From a bacterium 210820-DFI.6.37 (GTDB taxonomy: Bacteria > Bacillota > Clostridia > Peptostreptococcales > Anaerovoracaceae), in NCBI GenBank assembly GCA_020558355.1, contig JAJCKG010000012.1, positions 1 to 64,000 of the forward strand: a stretch of DNA of 64,000 nt, in the 5' to 3' direction. The translations under genes and the position numbers were made by a program. This document shows, piece after piece, positions 55,450 through 62,232 of the stretch; the stretch's first letter is position 1, and each line of letters opens with the position of its first letter. The notes beneath the pieces were generated by a model that saw only the letters and a list, made by a program, of their open reading frames with translations, was not told the origin of the DNA and ran no database searches.

Positions 55450-56160
55450 ATGAAAAAATTAGAAATTGCTCTTGAAGAGCTGAATCTTCCCCGGCAAGAA
55501 AAAACTTTGGAAAAGTTTGAGGCCTACATGGAGGGTGTTTTAAAATGGAATAAAATGGTAAATTTAACCTCGATAACAGATCCGAAAGAATTCATTGAAA
55601 AGCACTATATCGATTCTCTCCTGTCAGCTTCCTGCGGGGAATTCAAAGCTGCCCGGCGGATTATCGATGTGGGAACAGGCGGAGGGTTTCCCGGAATTCC
55701 TCTGGCTTTGGTGGCTCCTGATAAAGAATTTGTTCTGATGGATTCTCTGGCAAAGAGAATTCGTATCATCCGGGAGCTTTGCCAGGAAATCGGAATTGAA
55801 AATGTAACCGCGGTTCACGCAAGGGCCGAGGAGCTGGCTAAAAATAAACAGCATAGAGAAGGATATGATCTCTGTGTTTCAAGAGCTGTCGCGAATCTTT
55901 CTACCCTGTCAGAATATTGTCTTCCTTTCATAAAGAGGGGAGGATGGTTCCTGGCGTATAAAGGTCCTGATACGGACAAGGAAAAAATGGAGGCTCTCCG
56001 AGCGATCCGCATATTGGGCGGAGAAATAAGGCGGGAAGAAAAAGTTCCTTTGGAAAATTTTGGACTGGATCACAAAATTATTTTTATAGAAAAAATTGGA
56101 AATACACCTTCGAAATATCCGAGAAAAGCGGGAACTCCATCGAAAGACCCTCTAAAATAG
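55450..56160 (+). CDS. rsmG: 16S rRNA (guanine527-N7)-methyltransferase
   Basis: A 236-residue methyltransferase with the SAM motif DVGTGGGFPGIPLALV (about residues 73-88) and VSRAVANLSTLSEYCLP. It methylates G527 of 16S rRNA. It ends with a terminator that starts inside its last codons. Confidence 0.96.
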   Translation: MKKLEIALEELNLPRQEKTLEKFEAYMEGVLKWNKMVNLTSITDPKEFIEKHYIDSLLSASCGEFKAARRIIDVGTGGGFPGIPLALVAPDKEFVLMDSLAKRIRIIRELCQEIGIENVTAVHARAEELAKNKQHREGYDLCVSRAVANLSTLSEYCLPFIKRGGWFLAYKGPDTDKEKMEALRAIRILGGEIRREEKVPLENFGLDHKIIFIEKIGNTPSKYPRKAGTPSKDPLK

Positions 56161-56179
56161 CGATTTTAGGGGGTTTTTG
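56147..56179 (+). terminator. Terminator overlapping the end of rsmG
   Basis: ACCCTCTAAAAT and ATTTTAGGGGGT pair across a short loop holding the stop codon region, followed by TTTTTG. Confidence 0.8.
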
Positions 56180-56248
56180 TCGAAGAGAAACTCTTTCCAT
56201 TCATAAAAACTCCTGTTACTATAATTTTAGGACAAGGAGGAATGGAAA

Positions 56249-57058
56249 ATGTTGATCAAAAATGTAACAGATGTATCGATTGATATGATTCGCGCTAATC
56301 CGGACCAGCCAAGAAAAAGTTTTGGAGAAGAAGAACTTTTCGAATTAAGAGACTCTATAAAAGAATACGGTGTTATACAACCGATTATTTTAAAAAGAAA
56401 ACCAGACAATACTTACATATTGATTGCCGGAGAACGCCGGCTTAGAGCGGCCGCTATGGCAGGCCTTACAAAGATACCGGCCATTATAAGAGAAGCGGAT
56501 AATAAAGACGCGGCTATTATCGCTCTCATTGAAAACGTACAGAGAGAAAATTTAGGATATATGGAAGAGGCACAGGCTTATGACCGCCTTATGAAAGAAT
56601 TCGGTTTGACTCAGGGAGAACTGGCGCAGCGGGTAGGAAAAAAACAGTCTACCATTTCTAATAAGATCAGACTGCTCTCGCTTCCCGCCGATATACAGGC
56701 GGCGCTGGTGGAAAACCGTCTTACAGAACGTCATGCCAGAGCCCTGTTAAAAGTATCTGATGATGAAACCAGGAAAATGATCATCGACAGGATCATATCC
56801 CACGGACTTAATGTAAAGCAAAGTGAAAAGCTGATTGAGGAAATTCTTTTAAAGCAGCAGGAGGAACAGAGAAAGCATAATAAAATAAGTTACATAAGCT
56901 ATAAATTGTACCTGAATACCATAAGAAAAACATTTAACGATATTTTTCAGGTTGAGCAGGGAGCAAAGTACACCCAGGAAGACAAGGGTGATTATTATGA
57001 AGTAAAAATAACCATTCCTAAAAACACTCCTAAACCAAAACAGGTTGTAAACCAGTGA
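56249..57058 (+). CDS. noc: Nucleoid occlusion / ParB-family protein Noc
   Basis: A 269-residue ParB-family protein with the N-terminal ParB/Srx CTPase domain (IRANPDQPRKSF, then GERRLRAAAMAG) and helix-turn-helix (LTQGELAQRVGKKQSTISNKIRLL). The C-terminal KLYLNTIRKTFNDI and placement upstream of parA-parB match Noc of Bacillus rather than a second Spo0J. The short amphipathic membrane-targeting N-terminus of Noc is not obvious. AAGGAGG lies 8 nt upstream of the start. Confidence 0.85.
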   Translation: MLIKNVTDVSIDMIRANPDQPRKSFGEEELFELRDSIKEYGVIQPIILKRKPDNTYILIAGERRLRAAAMAGLTKIPAIIREADNKDAAIIALIENVQRENLGYMEEAQAYDRLMKEFGLTQGELAQRVGKKQSTISNKIRLLSLPADIQAALVENRLTERHARALLKVSDDETRKMIIDRIISHGLNVKQSEKLIEEILLKQQEEQRKHNKISYISYKLYLNTIRKTFNDIFQVEQGAKYTQEDKGDYYEVKITIPKNTPKPKQVVNQ

Positions 57059-57062
57059 GGAA

Positions 57063-57078
57063 TGTTTCACGTGAAACA
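57063..57078. promoter_or_regulatory. parS site 1, inside the noc terminator
   Basis: TGTTTCACGTGAAACA is the exact parS consensus. It forms the core of the palindrome GGAATGTTTCAC/GTGAAACATTCC followed by a T run (57083-57089), so the same bases also form the noc terminator. Confidence 0.93.
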
Positions 57079-57177
57079 TTCCTTTTTTTATGCAAAAACT
57101 ATAGTAAAAAAAACTGTGATGGTATATAATCAAATCATGTGAGTTTATCTGTAACGAATTTTGAAGGAGGACATATT

Positions 57178-57951
57178 TTGGAAAAGGCTATTGCGATATT
57201 TAACCAAAAAGGTGGTGTAGGTAAAACTACTACAAATATAAACCTGGCGGCATGTCTCGCGTTAAAGGGGAAACGTGTGCTGATTTTAGATATCGACCCA
57301 CAGGGGAATACTACCAGCGGAATCGGGTTGTCAAAAAAGGAACTTGGAAATACTTCCTATGAAATATTAGTGGAGGAAAAGATAGACCCTAAAACCGCGA
57401 TTTTGGAAACAGGAGTAAAAAATCTGGATATTATTCCAGCCAGTGTACAGCTGGCCGGAGCAGAGGTTGAACTGATTCAGATTCAGGGTAGAGAAAAAAG
57501 ACTGAAGCACGCTTTGGATCAGATCAAACCAGATTATGATTATATATTTATTGACTGTCCGCCATCCCTGGGATTGCTGACTATTAACTCTCTGACTGCC
57601 GTAGATTCTGTACTGATCCCCATTCAGTGTGAATTTTACGCTCTGGAAGGCGTAAGTCAGCTGATGAGTACCATTGAAATTGTAAAAAAGAACATGAATC
57701 CGAATCTGGAAATACAGGGAGTAATACTCAGTATGTTCGATGGGCGTACGAATTTATCCGTTCAGGTAGTAGAAGAAGTTAAAAAATATTTTAAAGAAAA
57801 GGTATATACAACTGTTATTCCGAGAAATGTCAGATTAGCAGAAGCTCCTAGCTATGGAATGCCGATTATGCAGTATGATCCAAAATCTTCAGGCGCGCAG
57901 GCATATCAGGAATTTGCTGAAGAATTTTTAAGTCTGGAGGATGAACAGTAA
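57178..57951 (+). CDS. parA: Chromosome partition ATPase ParA (Soj)
   Basis: A 257-residue ParA with the deviant Walker A QKGGVGKTTTNIN (about residues 9-21) and DIDPQGNTTSG. The start is the TTG at 57178, 7 nt after GGAGG; the frame is open upstream to a GTG without a site. It positions origins with ParB and regulates DnaA in Firmicutes. The stop overlaps the parB start (TAATG). Confidence 0.95.
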   Translation: MEKAIAIFNQKGGVGKTTTNINLAACLALKGKRVLILDIDPQGNTTSGIGLSKKELGNTSYEILVEEKIDPKTAILETGVKNLDIIPASVQLAGAEVELIQIQGREKRLKHALDQIKPDYDYIFIDCPPSLGLLTINSLTAVDSVLIPIQCEFYALEGVSQLMSTIEIVKKNMNPNLEIQGVILSMFDGRTNLSVQVVEEVKKYFKEKVYTTVIPRNVRLAEAPSYGMPIMQYDPKSSGAQAYQEFAEEFLSLEDEQ

Positions 57952-58844
57952 TGGCTGCACCAAAGAACAGAGGACTTGGGAAGGGACTTGAGGCTCTTTT
58001 CAGCAATTCAGAAATTGACACAAAAGAAATTTCAATCGAGAAAACAGAGGAAAGTCAGGAAAAAGGCATATCATATATAGATATCAATGATATAAAACCT
58101 AATGAAAATCAGCCCCGTAAGGCTTTCGACGAAGAAAAGCTGGATGAGCTGGCAGTTTCCATAAAAGAACATGGATTGATCCAGCCTGTGATTCTTCGAA
58201 AGGTGAAGAAGGGCTTTGAAATCGTTGCGGGAGAGCGAAGATGGCGAGCTTGCAGAAAAGCGGGCCTAAAAGAAATTCCGTGTATTGTAAAAGATCTAAC
58301 AGATGAAGAAAACGCTCTGCTGGCTATTATTGAAAATATGCAGCGAGAGGACCTGAATCCTATTGAAGAAGCAGAAGGAATTAATCAGATGATTACTTCC
58401 TTTGGAATGACGCAGGAGCAGGTTTCTAAAAGCGTAGGAAAGAGCAGACCGTACATAACCAATTCTCTTCGATTATTAAAACTTCCGGAGCAGATACGGG
58501 ATATGGTTTCACAGGGAAAGCTTACAACAGGTCACGCGAGAGCAATTGCGGGTGTAAGCAATGGTGAAAAGCAGATAAAGCTTGCGGAGTATGCGGTAAA
58601 AGAAGAGATTTCCGTGCGGGAAATGGAAAAGCTGATTAAAGAAGAAAACAGCACAAAGAAAAAATCCCCCCGCAAAAGAAATGAAAAAAACGCGGACGTA
58701 AAGAGGGTAGAGGAAGACCTGAAACAGATCATGGGAACAAAAGTAAGCCTGAATCAGTCCGGAAAAAAAGGAAAAATTGAGATTGAATATTACAGTCGGG
58801 AAGAGCTGGAACGTCTCATAGAACTATTGAAAACACTTGGATAG
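57951..58844 (+). CDS. parB: Chromosome partition protein ParB (Spo0J)
   Basis: A 297-residue ParB. N-terminal RGLGKGLEALF, ParB/Srx domain with GERRWRACRKAG (CTP-binding), helix-turn-helix (MTQEQVSKSVGKSRPYITNSLRLL) and a C-terminal dimerisation domain are visible. It binds parS and spreads as a clamp. Confidence 0.95.
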   Translation: MAAPKNRGLGKGLEALFSNSEIDTKEISIEKTEESQEKGISYIDINDIKPNENQPRKAFDEEKLDELAVSIKEHGLIQPVILRKVKKGFEIVAGERRWRACRKAGLKEIPCIVKDLTDEENALLAIIENMQREDLNPIEEAEGINQMITSFGMTQEQVSKSVGKSRPYITNSLRLLKLPEQIRDMVSQGKLTTGHARAIAGVSNGEKQIKLAEYAVKEEISVREMEKLIKEENSTKKKSPRKRNEKNADVKRVEEDLKQIMGTKVSLNQSGKKGKIEIEYYSREELERLIELLKTLG

Positions 58845-58851
58845 AGCAAAA

Positions 58852-58867
58852 AGTTTCACGTGAAACA
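58852..58867. promoter_or_regulatory. parS site 2, downstream of parB
   Basis: AGTTTCACGTGAAACA has a perfect GTTTCACGTGAAAC core and one outer mismatch to consensus. It lies 8 nt after the parB stop. Confidence 0.85.
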
Positions 58868-58869
58868 AT

Positions 58870-59391
58870 ATGAATGTAAAACAAATTGAAGCATATATGA
58901 AAGAAGTAATCCTGCAGTGCAATGCTGCAGGAATTCCTATAAGTAGATCCATTCATTCTGAGATTCAAATTAATAAACGGGCAAAGAGCCGGTTTGCGGC
59001 ATGCAGAAAAGAAAAGGGTCTTTCAGGAATAAGATTTACTATTGAGGTGGGAGAAGCCATCCTTCAGTTAGAGGATGTATGGAATATAAAAAACATACTG
59101 GCTCATGAGCTTCTTCATACCTGTCCCGGATGTTATAATCACGGCGCGAAATGGAAAGCTTACGCCGGCATAATGAATCAGACATACGGATATGATATCA
59201 GAACAACATCGACTTATGAAAGGCTGGGGCTAAAGGAGCCGGAGAAAAAGAAAAATATAAAATATGTAGTGATTTGCCAAAAATGCGGCGCGCGGATTTT
59301 CCGGCAAAAAAAATCAAAGCTGATTACGCATACCGGTCAGTATCGATGCCGGTGCGGAGGCAGATTAAAATGTTTTGAAAAAAAGGAATGA
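58870..59391 (+). CDS. SprT-like zinc metalloprotein
   Basis: A 173-residue protein with the HExxH-type motif HELLHTC (His79, Glu80, His83) and a third His at residue 91, matching the SprT-like domain. Two C-terminal Cys pairs (CQKCG and CRCGG) form a zinc ribbon, as in SPRTN/SprT proteins. It may be a protease or a DNA-protein crosslink repair factor; the bacterial role is unproven. Confidence 0.82.
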   Translation: MNVKQIEAYMKEVILQCNAAGIPISRSIHSEIQINKRAKSRFAACRKEKGLSGIRFTIEVGEAILQLEDVWNIKNILAHELLHTCPGCYNHGAKWKAYAGIMNQTYGYDIRTTSTYERLGLKEPEKKKNIKYVVICQKCGARIFRQKKSKLITHTGQYRCRCGGRLKCFEKKE

Positions 59392-59454
59392 TCGAGCCCC
59401 CTCCTGAATAGAATGTAGCAAGAATATGTACAGGAAATCAGAGGGGGAATAACC

Positions 59455-61380
59455 ATGACCTATAAGGAAAACATACCTGAATTTGCCATGCAGCCAGCCA
59501 GGGCTGCAGATGAGCCGGGGGAGACCGCACAGATCAATGATGGCTTTGACCCGACTCCTTATGATAGACTTTTAGTACCTGCTGATCGAAAAGCAGCGCC
59601 GCCGGATGAAAAATTGAATCAGGAGCCGGAACAGGAAAAGCAGCAGAAGCTGGAAGAAAAACAGAAAGCGGAAGAGGAATCGGAGCAGGAAAAGGAAAGC
59701 GCGGAGCCGGTAACAGCGGAAGAAAGGCCGGAGCCTGTAATTTTCAGCGATGAACCTCCTAAAGAAGCAGAAATTGTCAAAGTATCAGAGCCTGTTACCG
59801 TTACTCCTCTGGAAGGATCCGCTGTTTATTCTGATTTAAAAGTCAATACCATTTGTCAGAAACTCGAAACCGATGTATTTATTGAAGAAGATATTTTGGT
59901 TCCGGATATCAAACCGGACCTGGCTTCTATTCTTATTATGGATGGAAAAGCGTATCTCTCCAGCAAAGATATGCAAATCGGACAGGACGAGGGGGATCAT
60001 ATCCGAGTTACGGGAGAAATTGCGCTTCAGACGATTTATCTGCCGGCTGGAGCGGAAGATAATGAGCCCGTTTCTATGATTCAGTCAAGGCTTCCTTTTA
60101 AGACAGACTGGCAGGTAAGCGCTTCACCCATGTCTCATATTACAATCCTTCCAACCGTAGAAAAGGTGGAATACTCCGTTATCAATGAACGAAAATTCCG
60201 GGCAAAAGTAACATTAAAGCTTGCTTTAAAAGAATACGCGGAAAAAGAATTCCAATTCTTTGACAGCCTGCGCAATGAAAAACTGGAGGTTCTGAAAGAA
60301 AAAGTACGCATCAGCCATATCGCGGCAAGAAAAGAAGAATCTGTAGAGATTTCAGAAGACCTGAAAATAAAAGAAAACGGCATAAAGCCAGTAAAAATAT
60401 TGAAAACAGATATCAGCGCGGCGGAAAATCACAAGCAGATTACAGCGGAAAAAATAGTGCTCAACGCCAGTGTTCTTGTAAATGTTTTGTATATGGGAGA
60501 AGAAGAAAAGGACGGCGAAACGATTCTGCGTCCCGCGTTTTTCCAGGGAAAGACAGATTTTACGCAGTTTGTTTTAGTAAATAAAGAGGAAAATATTTCC
60601 AATATTAAAATATCCTTTAATGAAAAGGATCTGGAAGTCAAGATCGATGAAGATGAGGAAGGCTTTAACCTCAGTGGAAACGTGAACACTTCTATAGAGA
60701 TAAACAGAAATCTGGAAAAAGAAATCGTTTCAGATTTATATCATGGTGTAAAAGATATGACCTATGATTTCAGTGAAAAAAAGCTGGAGGCTGTTGTTTC
60801 TGCGGGAATGTCAGAGGTTTCCGCAAGAGAAATTTTCCATATTCCAGAAGCGGCCGGGCCTGTGGGAAAAGTGATTTATGTAAACGGCCGGATCAAGGAG
60901 AAAAAGAGCGCGCCGGAACAGGGAAGAGCCTCGGTAAACGGAATCATTGAAGCGCAGATTCTGTGTCTGCCTGAGGATGAAGGCAAAAGGCCTTTTACAG
61001 TAAAACAGGATATTCCATTTCGGGGATCGATGGATCTGCCGGATTCGGGAGAGGATAAAAAGCTGGAAACAAGCGCTGTAATAAAAGATCTGTGGTTTGA
61101 CCGGATCAACGGAAAACAGGTGGAAGTCAATGCCAGTCTGCAGATCGAAACAGCGGCTGTGGAAGAAAAAACCATAAAGCTGATTAAAAATCCGTGTTTT
61201 GTAGAAGGCGGCCAGGCAAAGCGTCCGGCTCCTATGGTGATTTACATAACAAAGGAAGGCGATACGCTTTGGACCATTGCAAAAAAATATAAAACCGGAA
61301 TCGAGGCAATAAGAGAAATCAACAAACTGGAGGAAAACGCGGTGATTAAGGAAGGCATGAAGCTTCTGATTGTAAAATAA
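59455..61380 (+). CDS. SPOCS (DUF3794) and LysM protein, SipL-like
   Basis: The 641-residue protein has an acidic, Gln/Glu/Lys-rich disordered N-terminus (residues 1-120), two or three SPOCS/DUF3794 domains (about 125-580) and a C-terminal LysM domain (YITKEGDTLWTIAKKYKTG, near 597-640). This matches SipL of Clostridioides difficile, a forespore-surface coat morphogenetic protein that binds SpoIVA, though the N-terminal extension is longer than I expect. GGGGG precedes the start. Confidence 0.82.
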   Translation: MTYKENIPEFAMQPARAADEPGETAQINDGFDPTPYDRLLVPADRKAAPPDEKLNQEPEQEKQQKLEEKQKAEEESEQEKESAEPVTAEERPEPVIFSDEPPKEAEIVKVSEPVTVTPLEGSAVYSDLKVNTICQKLETDVFIEEDILVPDIKPDLASILIMDGKAYLSSKDMQIGQDEGDHIRVTGEIALQTIYLPAGAEDNEPVSMIQSRLPFKTDWQVSASPMSHITILPTVEKVEYSVINERKFRAKVTLKLALKEYAEKEFQFFDSLRNEKLEVLKEKVRISHIAARKEESVEISEDLKIKENGIKPVKILKTDISAAENHKQITAEKIVLNASVLVNVLYMGEEEKDGETILRPAFFQGKTDFTQFVLVNKEENISNIKISFNEKDLEVKIDEDEEGFNLSGNVNTSIEINRNLEKEIVSDLYHGVKDMTYDFSEKKLEAVVSAGMSEVSAREIFHIPEAAGPVGKVIYVNGRIKEKKSAPEQGRASVNGIIEAQILCLPEDEGKRPFTVKQDIPFRGSMDLPDSGEDKKLETSAVIKDLWFDRINGKQVEVNASLQIETAAVEEKTIKLIKNPCFVEGGQAKRPAPMVIYITKEGDTLWTIAKKYKTGIEAIREINKLEENAVIKEGMKLLIVK

Positions 61381-61389
61381 AAAAGAACA

Positions 61390-61428
61390 CCCGCTGAAAA
61401 AAGAAACTTTCGGCGGGAATTTTTTTTA
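61390..61428 (+). terminator. Terminator after the SipL-like gene
   Basis: CCCGCTGAAA and TTTCGGCGGG pair around AAAGAAAC (one mismatch-like G/T step) and are followed by a run of T. Confidence 0.8.
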
Positions 61429-61432
61429 TGAA

Positions 61433-61462
61433 GTATAAAAAAAGACTCCCTTGTTAAAACTT
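61433..61462 (+). promoter_or_regulatory. Possible SigF-type promoter of spoIIR
   Basis: GTATA (61433-61437), 15 nt, GTTAAAACTT (61453-61462) matches the SigF pattern GYATA-N15-GGnnAnAnTR except at two -10 positions. It lies 25 nt before the spoIIR start codon. Confidence 0.5.
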
Positions 61463-61477
61463 GAAAGTACAAGGGAG
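61446..61477 (+). promoter_or_regulatory. Stem-loop covering the spoIIR ribosome binding site
   Basis: CTCCCTTGT (61446-61454) and ACAAGGGAG (61469-61477) form a perfect 9-bp stem that includes most of the AGGGAGG site. GAATTTTTT follows directly before the start codon. Confidence 0.6.
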
Positions 61478-61486
61478 GAATTTTTT

Positions 61487-62062
61487 ATGAAAAAGATAGA
61501 TTTAAAAGAAAAATGTATTTTAAGCCTGATTCTGGTTATCGTTATGGGGTTCGTCCTTTTTTATACATATGCGGATGAGCCAGAAAACCAATACAGCGGC
61601 ATTATCCGGCTCCATGTAATTGCCAACAGCGACAGCGCGGAAGACCAGAATCTGAAGCTGAAGGTAAGGGATGAGATCATCAAGGAAGTGGGCAGCCTGG
61701 AAAACAGCCAGAATATTGAGGAATCCAGGGCATATCTGAAGGATCACCTGGAGGATATGGAGGATGTAGCCACAAAAGTAATAAAGGAAAACGGCAAGAC
61801 CTATACAGCGCGGGCGGATTTAGGCGTTCGCTGGATACCGGCAAAGACCTACGGCGACATGTACTTTCCTGCCGGAAACTATGAAGCTCTCAATCTGACA
61901 CTGGGAAAAGGGGAAGGCCATAACTGGTGGTGCGTTTTATTTCCACCTCTGTGTTTAATCGAAGAGGATGAAAACGCGCTGGATGATCTGGGTATGGATC
62001 AGGAACAGCAGATCCAGATGAAATCTAAGCTGATGGAGATATTAGGACAGAAAGAATTATAA
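61487..62062 (+). CDS. spoIIR: Stage II sporulation protein R
   Basis: A 191-residue protein with one N-terminal membrane or signal segment and the SpoIIR pattern IRLHVIANSDSAEDQNLKLKVRD and GHNWWCVLFPPLCL with its conserved Cys pair. Made in the forespore under SigF, it is secreted to activate SpoIIGA, which processes pro-SigE in the mother cell. The start is the ATG at 61487; the frame opens further upstream but the ribosome binding site is AAGGGAGG at 61471-61478. Confidence 0.93.
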   Translation: MKKIDLKEKCILSLILVIVMGFVLFYTYADEPENQYSGIIRLHVIANSDSAEDQNLKLKVRDEIIKEVGSLENSQNIEESRAYLKDHLEDMEDVATKVIKENGKTYTARADLGVRWIPAKTYGDMYFPAGNYEALNLTLGKGEGHNWWCVLFPPLCLIEEDENALDDLGMDQEQQIQMKSKLMEILGQKEL

Positions 62063-62068
62063 TTGGCA

Positions 62069-62108
62069 AAAACCCGAAGTGGCTCAAAACCCTTCGGGTT
62101 TCTTATTA
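62069..62108 (+). terminator. Terminator after spoIIR
   Basis: ACCCGAAG and CTTCGGGT form an 8-bp stem with a 12-nt loop, then TTCTTATT. Confidence 0.8.
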
Positions 62109-62114
62109 CGCAAT

Positions 62115-62143
62115 TTGCCGAATCATAAAAAATAGTCTATAAT
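62115..62143 (+). promoter_or_regulatory. Promoter of the aminopeptidase gene
   Basis: TTGCCG (62115-62120), 17 nt, TATAAT (62138-62143), about 90 nt upstream of the start codon. Confidence 0.7.
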
Positions 62144-62232
62144 TAGGGAAAATAAAAGGGGGAGGCCGCCCATTGTATTACCTTAATACCGGAAATCCGG
62201 CCACAGCGATATTAGAGAAAGGAACAGAACCA

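Noticed and set aside
56249-57058. Second ParB (Spo0J) instead of Noc
   Set aside because: Position before parA-parB and the C-terminal segment fit Noc; a true ParB is already encoded next to parA.
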